Assembly (NCBI RefSeq): GCF_000585215.1 | Contig: NZ_AONC01000001.1 | Location: 1-64,000 of the forward strand | Direction of reading: 5' to 3' | Source: Imhoffiella purpurea | GTDB taxonomy: Bacteria; Pseudomonadota; Gammaproteobacteria; Chromatiales; Chromatiaceae | Length of the DNA stretch: 64,000 nucleotides | In this document: piece after piece, positions 1 through 8,300 of the stretch | Position numbering within the stretch: the stretch's first letter is position 1 | How the letters are laid out: each line of letters opens with the position of its first letter | The notes under the pieces: model-generated | What the model was told of the DNA's origin: nothing | Databases searched by the model: none | What the model saw: only the letters and a program-made list of their open reading frames with translations | Program-made: the position numbers and the translations under genes

Positions 1-2
1 TG

Positions 3-245
3 GTCGCGGCGGGCGGCCGGATCACGGCCCTGGACGTGGCCGTCGCCTTGCGGGCCGGGCGCTCGCTGCTGGTGCTGGCCGGAACCGGCGGGACCGCCGA
101 TCTCCTGGCCGATGCCTGGCGCGAGGACCGCGCCATTCCGGATCTGGCGTTCGGCCCGGGCGAACGCGCCCTGGTGCATGTGGTCGAGCTGGCCGACGCC
201 CGTTCGCAGCTGTCCGACATCGTTCGGCGCACCTTGGGCGGCTGA
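3..245 (+). CDS. C-terminal end of SLOG-like (TRPM-type) nucleotide-binding protein, partial
   Basis: The frame is open from the first base of the window, so only the last 80 residues are present. They contain a hydrophobic strand followed by a glycine-rich turn (LLVLAGTGGTADLLADA). This resembles the end of SLOG/LOG-type Rossmann domains, especially the prokaryotic relatives of the TRPM N-terminal domain, where a 'GSGRAAD'-like loop binds nucleotide. The stop lies 12 bases before the next ORF, which carries an RyR domain, so the two genes are probably co-transcribed. SLOG and RyR domains are known to co-occur in bacterial nucleotide-signalling and conflict loci. The assignment rests on one short motif and its neighbour. 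Confidence 0.55.
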   Translation, partial: VAAGGRITALDVAVALRAGRSLLVLAGTGGTADLLADAWREDRAIPDLAFGPGERALVHVVELADARSQLSDIVRRTLGG

Positions 246-257
246 AGGGGCGTCGTC

Positions 258-2021
258 ATGTCGCTGTTCGACTCACCCATCCATGTCCTGGGGTCGGAGC
301 CGCTGGTCGAGCAGGTCGTGGATGGTTTGATCCAGTCCGGCAGGGCCGCGGTCGCCGCGACGCTGGAGCGGCTCGAGTCTCGGCGGCCGAGGCGCCTGCG
401 AACCCTGATTCTGGCCGATCCCCCAGATCCCGTCTCGGTCCTCGAGCGATCCGTCCAGGCATTGGGCCGGGGGCGGCGCTGGGGACGGGGTCCGAGCCTG
501 CGCGTCATCCTCATGCATCGGCGCGACCCGCCTCCGGAGCTGCCTACCCCGGATCCGCGATTCCCGCTGCGTCTGGAGACCTTCTCGATCGAGAGTCGCG
601 GTGTCCGCGCCTTGCTGACCGCCTGGCCCCTGCATCGTGGAATGGATCCGCTGTTCGGTCAGGCTCCGCATCTGCTTGTGGCGGGGCTCGATCATCCGGT
701 GCCGGCCTTTCTGCTCCAGGCATCGCGGCTCATCCACTACGGCGCGCTCAGACCGCGGCTGACCATCCTGGATTCGGATCCCGAGGCCGCGGCCGAGGGT
801 CTGCTGAGCGCCTATCCCCAGGCCGGCCAGATCGCCGACCTCGGATTCGGTCGGCTCGATCGGCCCCCGCTGGCGGGGATGCCGCCCGTCACCCTGGTCT
901 TGGTCTGCCTGCCCGACGCGATGGATCTGGGGCTGGATCGGGCCCGAGAACTGGCGCGGACCATCGTCGAAGAGCAGGGTGTCTCGCCAGCGATCCTGAT
1001 CGAGACCGGCGGCCGGGTGACGCAGGGCGAGGTCTCGGACTGGGACGGCCAGACGGTTCCGGTCTCCTGCGTTCGGGAGGCCTGCCGCCCCGGCGTTCTG
1101 CTCGACGGGATTGGCGACGAAATGGCCAGATCCATCCACGACCATTATCGCGACAGCATCGCCGCCCAGGGGCGCGACCCGGACCGCGAACCCGCCGGCC
1201 GGCCCTGGGAGTCGCTCCCGGTCTCCTACCGTCAGGCCAACCGTCACCAGGCCGACCATCTCTGGGCCAAGCTGGCCGTCACCGATTGCAAGGCGGTCGC
1301 CGAGGAGATGGTCGACTCATTCGCCTTCACCCCGCTGGAGGTGGAGCGGCTCGCGGTCATTGAGCATCGCCGCTGGGCGGCGGACCGCTATCTGGACGGC
1401 TGGTCCTATGCCCCCCAACGCGACAACGCGCTCAAGCATCATCCCCAGTTGGTCCCCTACGCCGAGCTGTCCGAGGCGATGAAGGACCTCGACCGCTTCG
1501 CGGTGCGCGGCGTGCCCAGCCTGCTGGCCCGGACCGGGCTGGGCGTGGTGCGCACGCTGATCCTCGCCGTCCGGGACGATCCCGGGCCCGAGCTCGGCCG
1601 GTCCGGGGTGCGCAGACGGCTGGTTCCGCTGCTGGAGCGGCTGGTGAATCGTTATCCGGATCGCGCGCTCGTCTGCGCCTCCACGCTCGCCACGCCTCGG
1701 GCGAGACAGCTGGTCCGCACGGCCATGGAGCATGCCGGTTCCGGTCTCTTCTGGCTTCTGCATCGGCCGATCCCCGCGTTGCTCGAAGCCCAGCCGGATG
1801 CCGAGGCGCGGTCCGATCTGCTGGATCTGGCCGCGCGGGCCGAGCGGCGTATCGCCCTGGCCGGACCGCCGGAGCTCCGGCGCTGGTACCGCGAGCGCGC
1901 CGAGATCCTGGTGACCTGGGACCATCTTACCGAGCCGGATCCCTTCGCCGAGTCCGGGGGATTTCTCGCGAAGCGGGTCGGGCTGGTCGCCGGCGGGCCG
2001 GTCTGGAACTTCGAGTACTGA
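258..2021 (+). CDS. Rossmann (TrkA-N-like) plus RyR domain protein
   Basis: 587 residues with no signal peptide. Residues about 136-200 look like a TrkA-N-type dinucleotide fold (HLLVAGLDHPVPAFLLQ, then the acidic strand end TILDSD). Residues about 357-420 match the RyR domain first known from ryanodine receptors (FTPLEVERLAVIEHRRW, then DRYLDGWSYAP). The last 150 residues form another alpha/beta segment (RTLILAVRDDPGP, ALVCASTLATPRARQ) that may be a second nucleotide-binding fold. Bacterial RyR proteins are thought to sense nucleotides in conflict or stress systems. The gene follows the SLOG-like ORF by 12 bases and precedes the MCE cassette by 6 bases, so all may be one transcript. The ligand is unknown. 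Confidence 0.7.
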   Translation: MSLFDSPIHVLGSEPLVEQVVDGLIQSGRAAVAATLERLESRRPRRLRTLILADPPDPVSVLERSVQALGRGRRWGRGPSLRVILMHRRDPPPELPTPDPRFPLRLETFSIESRGVRALLTAWPLHRGMDPLFGQAPHLLVAGLDHPVPAFLLQASRLIHYGALRPRLTILDSDPEAAAEGLLSAYPQAGQIADLGFGRLDRPPLAGMPPVTLVLVCLPDAMDLGLDRARELARTIVEEQGVSPAILIETGGRVTQGEVSDWDGQTVPVSCVREACRPGVLLDGIGDEMARSIHDHYRDSIAAQGRDPDREPAGRPWESLPVSYRQANRHQADHLWAKLAVTDCKAVAEEMVDSFAFTPLEVERLAVIEHRRWAADRYLDGWSYAPQRDNALKHHPQLVPYAELSEAMKDLDRFAVRGVPSLLARTGLGVVRTLILAVRDDPGPELGRSGVRRRLVPLLERLVNRYPDRALVCASTLATPRARQLVRTAMEHAGSGLFWLLHRPIPALLEAQPDAEARSDLLDLAARAERRIALAGPPELRRWYRERAEILVTWDHLTEPDPFAESGGFLAKRVGLVAGGPVWNFEY

Positions 2022-2027
2022 TCTCCG

Positions 2028-2849
2028 ATGCGCCTGCAGCGGCATTCGAATCGGATCCGGCGCCGTCCCGAGACGGAATCGCCTTGGGGCGGCGCACTGG
2101 GATGGGTCGCCCGGCTGGGGCTGGCGGCGATCGCGCTCGGCTCCTGTCTCGCGCTCTATGCCGCCATCCTGCTGGGAAGGGCGCGGCTGGACCTACCGGC
2201 CTTCGCCTCGGCGGTGCGTCAGGCCGGTCTCTCGATCCTGCCCGCGATGACCCTTGTGGCGGCGGTCATGGGGCTCATCCTCGGGCGTCAGGCTCAGGGC
2301 ATCCTGGACCAATTCGATCTGCCGGGCCTGATTCTGCTGTCGGTCAGCTACGGCATCCTGATCGAGGTGGTCCCCATTCTGGTCGGCATCCTGGTCGCCG
2401 GGCGCGCCGGGGTCGCGCTGGCGGTGCGTCAGGCGACCCTGGCGGCGAGCGGCGAGATGGACGGTCTGCTGGTGAGCGGCGTCGATCCGGTTCGCTTCAC
2501 CTTGGGGCCGGTGCTGCTCGCCATGCTGGTCATGAGCTTCGCCTTCACCGTCTGGGGCGGCCTGGTCACCATGCTGTCTGCCGGGCTCTGGCTGTGGTGG
2601 ATGGCCGATCTGCCTCCGGTCGTCTTCCTCAATGCGCTGGAGCGCTCGCTGAGCCCGGGCGAACTGATCGAGGCGCTGATCAAGCCGCTCCTGTTCGCGG
2701 TGCTGATCGCCTTGATTGCGACCGTCCAGGGGACCGCGGCCGGTCGCGATCCGGAGGGGATCGCCCGAGCCGCGACCCGTACCATGATCGGCGCGGTCAC
2801 CGCCATCCTGGTCGCCGATCTGGCCTTCGTGCTGCTGGTCAAGGTGTGA
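2028..2849 (+). CDS. MlaE-family ABC permease of an MCE lipid transporter
   Basis: 273 residues with about five hydrophobic segments. It carries the MlaE/YrbE family signature, in which a conserved EMDG...GVDPVRF element (near residue 143) sits in the cytosolic coupling region. In the known Mla system the permease dimer holds the periplasmic MCE ring and is driven by an MlaF-type ATPase to move phospholipids between the membranes. The gene starts with ATG six bases after the RyR gene and is followed four bases later by the ATPase gene. The N-terminal extension of about 40 basic, polar residues before the first membrane helix is a little longer than usual. Confidence 0.88.
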   Translation: MRLQRHSNRIRRRPETESPWGGALGWVARLGLAAIALGSCLALYAAILLGRARLDLPAFASAVRQAGLSILPAMTLVAAVMGLILGRQAQGILDQFDLPGLILLSVSYGILIEVVPILVGILVAGRAGVALAVRQATLAASGEMDGLLVSGVDPVRFTLGPVLLAMLVMSFAFTVWGGLVTMLSAGLWLWWMADLPPVVFLNALERSLSPGELIEALIKPLLFAVLIALIATVQGTAAGRDPEGIARAATRTMIGAVTAILVADLAFVLLVKV

Positions 2850-2853
2850 TTCC

Positions 2854-3591
2854 ATGACCGAGGCGATTCGGCTGTCCGGTATCTTTCAGCACGTCAAGGG
2901 ACGTGCGGCCCTGATGGACATCCATCTGAGCCTGCCGCAGGGCGAGTGGCTGCTGGTGGTGGGGCCGAACGGGGCCGGCAAATCGCTGCTGATGCGTCTG
3001 ATCCTGGGACTGGATCCGCCGTCCGCGGGTACAATCCGGGTACTGGGCGAGGACGTGGCCGCCTGCAGCGGGCGGTCGATGCGCCGGCTGCGCCGCCGAG
3101 TCGGCGCGGTCCTGCAGGGCGGTGCGCTGCTCGCGGAATACAGCGTGCTGGAGAATCTGCTCCTGCCGCTGCGCGATGCGCCCATGAGCCGCGAGGAGAT
3201 GGCGCGCGCCGCGCGTCTGGTGATGACATTGCTCCAGCTCGACGGGCTCGAGAACCATCTCCCGCGCGCGCTCTCGCTCGGACTGCAGCGTCGCGTGGAA
3301 CTGGCGCGGGCGCTCATCCATCGGCCGAGTCTGCTGATCTGGGACGGATTCTCCGACGGCCTGGATCCGGCGGCCATCCAGGACACGCTGGCGGTGCTGG
3401 CCAATCTGAGGGAGAGCGCCAAACTGACCCTGATCGCCACCGACAATCGACCCGATATCCTGAGCGGCTCCGAGTACCGCGTGGCCGTTCTGGATCGTGG
3501 CCGTCTGCTGTTCGACGGCTCGCCGGACGCGGTCTTCTCGGCCAGCGAGGACCGTTTCGATCTGCGGGCGGCGCTCTGGGGGCGGGCATGA
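2854..3591 (+). CDS. MlaF-like ABC ATPase with degenerate catalytic motifs
   Basis: 245 residues, the usual size for MlaF. Walker A is intact (GPNGAGKS, 37-44) and the Q-loop is present (VGAVLQ). Three other sites depart from active ATPases. The signature reads LSLGL (140-144) instead of LSGGx. The residue after the Walker B aspartate is Gly165 (IWDGFSDGLDP) where the catalytic glutamate belongs. The H-loop histidine is replaced by Asp197 (LIATDNRP). I read these codons directly, and the frame is unbroken. The protein probably binds ATP but may hydrolyse it poorly or not at all. It overlaps the MCE gene by four bases (ATGA), so it is translated as part of the cassette. Confidence 0.85.
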   Translation: MTEAIRLSGIFQHVKGRAALMDIHLSLPQGEWLLVVGPNGAGKSLLMRLILGLDPPSAGTIRVLGEDVAACSGRSMRRLRRRVGAVLQGGALLAEYSVLENLLLPLRDAPMSREEMARAARLVMTLLQLDGLENHLPRALSLGLQRRVELARALIHRPSLLIWDGFSDGLDPAAIQDTLAVLANLRESAKLTLIATDNRPDILSGSEYRVAVLDRGRLLFDGSPDAVFSASEDRFDLRAALWGRA

Positions 3592-4703
3592 GCGCCGAGG
3601 GCTCGGTGCCGCGCGGTCGGCTCGATCGGCTCTATTCGCCACCCGAGATCGGCGGGCCCGGGAAACGCCGCGCCCGCGCCCAGCGGCGCGATCTGCTGCT
3701 GGCAGGCGGCTTCGTGCTGGCGATGGCCGCGTTCGCGGTCGGCGCCTTCTATCTGCTGCTGCCGACGCTGTTCGGCCGCGCCTATCATCTCGATGCCTAT
3801 TTCCTGGATGCGGCCGGCCTGGACGCGGGCATTCAGGTGGTTCAGGAGGGCTATGTCATCGGCATGGTCGAACGGGTGAGGCCCCTCTTTCCGAACCGCG
3901 ACGCGGAGGCCGTCCATTGTCCGCAACCGGCGGAGGGATCTCCGCGCCGGCACCCGAGCCTGCCCTGCTTTCGGGCCAGGCTGCGAATCCGCGACGACTG
4001 GCCCGTGCCGCGCGACAGTCAGGTCCAATTGGGGGCGGCCGGCATGCTGCAGGGCGACGTCATCAAGATCACGCCGGGCGAGGAGTCGGATCTGTTCGAG
4101 GACGGCGCCATCATCGCCGCCGCGGGCCGGGAGGTGGATCTGGCCGGAAGGCTCGGCGACCTCACCCAGACCATCGAGATCCTGGTCGAGGAGACCATCG
4201 CGCCGACCCTGGCCAGCGTGCGCGATCAGATCAAGACCATCGAGACCCTGATCGGGACGGGCGAGGACCAGTCCGGGAACCAGGAACGTCTGGCTGGGGC
4301 CTTCACCAATCTGCAGCTGCTTTCCGAACGGCTCAAGCAGTCGGTGGATCCCGAGGCGATTGCGGCCATCCTGCAGTCGGTTCGGGTGATGTCGGACAAT
4401 CTCGCCGGGATGACGAGCGAGCTGAGCTCCAGCACGGACGAGATCCAGGGCGCCGTGACCAACTATGGCGAGCTGGCGACCGAGATCCGCGGTCTGGTGC
4501 GCGAGAACCGCCCGGCGCTCCAGGAGTCGCTCGACGACACCCAATATCTGCTGCAGGAGATTTCCGCGGCGCTGACGCCCATTCTCTCCAATATCGAGGA
4601 GGCGACGCGCAATCTGTCCGCGCTCTCGCGCGAGTTGCGCCAGGATCCCAAGACCCTACTCAAGAGCCGCGAGCGGGAGGACCGGACACCTTGGTTCGAG
4701 TGA
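3588..4703 (+). CDS. MCE-domain (MlaD-like) substrate-binding protein
   Basis: 371 residues. A basic N-terminus (1-35) is followed by one membrane anchor (about 36-60) and an MCE domain (about 62-180: YHLDAYFLDAAGLDAGIQVV ... GDVIKITPG). The remaining residues form a long helical tail rich in Leu, Glu and Thr (about 190-355). MCE proteins form hexameric rings in the periplasm that shuttle lipids, and a long tail suggests a needle or tunnel rather than the short MlaD form. The MCE core carries an insert with two cysteines (CPQPAEGS...LPC) not typical of MlaD, which may form a disulfide. The start ATG overlaps the ATPase stop, and the stop overlaps the lipoprotein gene start. Confidence 0.87.
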   Translation: MSAEGSVPRGRLDRLYSPPEIGGPGKRRARAQRRDLLLAGGFVLAMAAFAVGAFYLLLPTLFGRAYHLDAYFLDAAGLDAGIQVVQEGYVIGMVERVRPLFPNRDAEAVHCPQPAEGSPRRHPSLPCFRARLRIRDDWPVPRDSQVQLGAAGMLQGDVIKITPGEESDLFEDGAIIAAAGREVDLAGRLGDLTQTIEILVEETIAPTLASVRDQIKTIETLIGTGEDQSGNQERLAGAFTNLQLLSERLKQSVDPEAIAAILQSVRVMSDNLAGMTSELSSSTDEIQGAVTNYGELATEIRGLVRENRPALQESLDDTQYLLQEISAALTPILSNIEEATRNLSALSRELRQDPKTLLKSREREDRTPWFE

Positions 4704-5359
4704 CACATCCGACATTCGCCAGGTCACGGGCTCGGATCCGATTCGCCCTTGCACTGGTATTCGCCGCCGTCTTCGCGCTGCTTGCGGGCGGATGCGGCTC
4801 GGCCCCGCCGATCGAGCCGGATCATTATTTCGTCCTGGATCCGGCGTTGAGCATCTGGCCGGCACCCAGGCAGGTCCCGGCGATCCTGCTGGTCAACGAT
4901 CTGGCCGCGCGCGGTTTCCTGGGTGGTCGCGAGATCGTCTACCGTACCCGCGGGCGTCCGCTGATGGTGGAGCGCTACCGGACCGAGCTGTGGGCCGAGC
5001 CGGTGTCCGGAGCCATGGTCCACGTTCTGGTCGGGGCCATTCGCCAGGCGGGGCTCTTCCGCTATGTCGCCATCCCCGCCGATCGCGTCCGCGCCGACTA
5101 TCTGCTCAATGGCGAGGTGGAGCGTTTCGAGCACTGGCCGACCGATACCCCGCCCCGGGTCGCCGCGACCCTGAACCTCTCGCTGGTGGCCGAGAGCGAC
5201 CGCCGCTCGCTTTGGGCGCGCCAGTATCAGGGGGAGGAGCCGGTGGACGCCAGCACGCCGGATGCCATGGCGGCCGCCTTCAACCGACTCGCCGCGCGCC
5301 TGGCCGGCGAGGTGGTGCGCGATCTCGAACGGGTCCAGCCTGCCTTGAAGGCCCGATGA
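4700..5359 (+). CDS. ABC-type transport auxiliary lipoprotein (PqiC/YmbA-like)
   Basis: About 219 residues. The likely start is a GTG at 4700 that overlaps the stop of the MCE gene (GTGA); a TTG at 4691 is also possible. A short basic leader is followed by a hydrophobic helix and a lipobox-like LLAGGC, so the mature protein would be lipid-anchored at that cysteine. The following YFVLDP, LVNDLAARGFLGGREIVYR and WAEPV elements match the family of outer-membrane lipoproteins that accompany MCE transporters (PqiC, YmbA). It probably docks the MCE tail to the outer membrane. The gene is the last of the cassette and ends nine bases before the convergent STAND gene. Confidence 0.8.
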   Translation: MTHPTFARSRARIRFALALVFAAVFALLAGGCGSAPPIEPDHYFVLDPALSIWPAPRQVPAILLVNDLAARGFLGGREIVYRTRGRPLMVERYRTELWAEPVSGAMVHVLVGAIRQAGLFRYVAIPADRVRADYLLNGEVERFEHWPTDTPPRVAATLNLSLVAESDRRSLWARQYQGEEPVDASTPDAMAAAFNRLAARLAGEVVRDLERVQPALKAR

Positions 5360-5367
5360 TTTTCGAT

Positions 5368-8300
5368 TCAGTTTCCTCGAGCGGTTGAGGGCGCATGCTC
5401 CGCCGCGAAGCGCATCGCCTCCTGGATCAGGGCCAGGCGGGCGCGATCCGGTCCCCATATGCGTTTCAGACGGGCGTCGGGCGCTGCGTCATGGCTCCAT
5501 AGCCGCCACAGCAGTGCGGTGTTGTCCCAATAGCCCGCCGCGATCTCGTTTCCGCTCGGGCTGAATGCGGCGTGCCGGATGGCGCCCAGGTCCGCTTCCA
5601 GGGTGAGGAACGGCTGGTAGGTGGCTCTCTCGACGCCTGTCGGCGTCTTCCAGATGCGCAGGGTTCCGTCGCGCGAGGCGGTCAGGATCCAGCGTCCATC
5701 CGGGCTGAACCGGGCCGTGGAGAGTCGATTTCCGTGTCCGCTCAGCTCGGCGATCAGGGTGCCGTCGAGCGACCATAGATGGGCCTTGCCCTCGAAGGAT
5801 GCCGTCACCAGGCGCTGGCCGTCGGGCGAGAACTGCACGTCGTAGAGCGTTCCCGCCCCGGGCTCGAGCGCGATGGGCTCGCCGCAGCCGCTCTCGGTGA
5901 TCTCGACCAGGGTGGCACGGTCATCCCAGCTCGAGGCCGCCAGCCAGGCGCCGTCCGGCGAGAGGCGCACCTCGTTGACGCCGGCTGTATGGGGGGCCAG
6001 TCGGCAGAGCCGCGACCATTCGCCCTCGGCGTCTTGCGCCATGACCTGGAGAACGCCTTCCCGGCTGCCGGTCGCCAGCCTTGTGCCGCGTCCGTCGCTG
6101 TCGCTGTGCAGATCCAGTGCGCGGATGCCGCCTTCGAATTGCGTCAGCGCCCGAGGCAGAGGAAGAGGGGCGCAGCTGCCGGGATTCCAGAGTCGCAGGG
6201 GCTGGCTCGGATCGCTGGATGCGGTCATGACCCAGCGCTCGTCGGGTGCGAAGAGGACGCGATAGACGTCCGGGCACTCGGGGGCGCCCGCCTTCGGGCA
6301 GTCGCCCGGGCGCGAGGCGGCATTCAGCGCGCAATCTTTTCCGTTCGCGAGATCCCAGACCCGTGCATAGCCGTCCGCGCCAGCGCTGGCGAGGTAATGG
6401 TTCGACGGCGAGATGGCCACATGCCGCACCCGGCCTTGATGGGCGATCCGAGACAGCTGGCGCACCGGTGGTTTGATCTCGTCGCTGCGGTCGTAGCGCC
6501 ACAGCTCGACACGGCCATCGTAGTCGGCGGTCGCGAGGAGCAACTGGTCGCGATCGGGTCCGGACTCGGACATGGTCAGATAGCGGACGTGATCCTCCTG
6601 GTCGAGATGGAAGGCGAGCCGGTTGTTGGGGGCGACGGTCCAGAGCCGGGCGGAGCCGCCCTTGGCCGAACTCGTCATGATGCGTCGGCCGTCGCGGCTG
6701 AAGCGGGCCTCGGAGATGGCCTCGGCGTGGCTGAAGGTCGCGATCTGGCGGCTGGTTTCGAGCGACCAGAGCCGTGCGATGCCGTCCTGGGACCGGCTCA
6801 GCACCAGATTTTCTCCGACGACCGGGTCCACCTCGGGCGTGACCGCGATCTGCTCGATCCCCAGGTCCTGTTGTCCCATCACCTCCGCCGTGCCGCTGCG
6901 CAGATCCCAGCGAACCAATTGGCCGGACGAGTCGCCGGCCATGAGCCTGAAGCCGTCCGGCGTGAAGGCCAGATCGCGGACCGCCGACTGATGGATCCGC
7001 ACGAGACGCTTGCCGCGCCTGACCGTGCCCAGCTCATGGATCTCTTGCCCCTGGGCGTCATAGATGCGGACGCGCTCGTCGTAGTAGGCCACGGCGACGC
7101 GGCTGCCCTCGGTGTCGAAGACCGCGCGGATGGAGGCGCGGCCGATGTCGCCCTGGCGCGGCAGTCTGAGCCGTTCCGTGCCGCTGGTCGTGTCCATGAT
7201 CCGGGCGACCCCGGTCCACTCGGCCGTGACCAGCCGTCGGCCGTCGGGCGCGAAGTCGAGGCTGAGGATCGAGGAGGCGTCTTCGCCACTCTGCCAGAGC
7301 GGTTCGCCCGGGCGCTGGAGATCGACGAGACAGAGACGGGCGTCGCGGCTGCGGGCCTTGGCGACCAGTGCCAGATAGCGCCCGTTTCGATCCATGGCCA
7401 ATGGTGCGTCCGGACCGGTTCCACAGCTCCAGTCCGGCGGTTGGTTCGGCTCGAGCGGGAGGCGCCAGATGCCCTCGGGGCCGACGCCGAGGATGGTCGG
7501 CTGGGCGCCTTCGGGTGCGCCGAACAGAATCCGTTCGATCCCGTGACCCGGGCCGGCCAGATCGGCCTGGCGCTCGAAACGCTGGTCCTCGCGCACCCAG
7601 AGCTGGATTCCGGTGTCCTTCGACCCGGTGACCAGGCGCTCGCCGTCGGGGGCGAAGACCGGAGCGATCCATCCGTCCGGAGCGGGCGCGGCCGGTGTCC
7701 GCATGGCGACCAGACGATTGGCCGAGAGCGCGTGCCCCAGCGCATCCGTGGCCTCGCGCGGCAGATAGGGTCCCGCGGCCAGCGCGAGGCGGACCGCCGT
7801 GGGCGTGTCGCCTCGCTCGATCGCGAGCTCGGCCTCCTGGAGATGTCCGCGGTGCAAATTGAGCTTGGATTGCAGCGAGGCGTCCCAGAGTGCGTAGAGC
7901 GCGATGCCCGCGAACAGCGCCAGTGCGGCCACGGCGGACCCGATCGTCCAGCGGTTGCGGCGGCGCTGGAGTCGCAGGTGGGCCCAGGAATGGTCGAGAT
8001 AGTCCCGTTCCAGCGGATCGAGCTCGGCGGCGTGGTTCTCGACGAACAGCCGGGCGGCGGCATGCCCCAGCTCTCCCAGCAGATATTCCTGGTTGAAGTC
8101 GGTGCGTTTCCAGAGTGCGGCCTGACGTCCGATCTGATAGCGCAGGTTCAGATCGCGGCGGTTGTCCTCCTGCGCCGCCCAGTCCCGGATGGGGCGCCAA
8201 CGCTCGATGAGTGCGGGATGGGCGATCCTGGCCACCGGGCGGTAATCCTCCCAGACGCGCCCCGGGTCGCTTCCTTCGATGGCGTCTGTGGCGGCCTCCT

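Noticed and set aside
5368-5700. DUF4062 as a TIR NADase
   Set aside because: The N-terminal domain (high-coordinate end of this minus-strand gene) resembles DUF4062 and lacks a clear catalytic Glu in a TIR BB-loop context, so NADase activity is not claimed.
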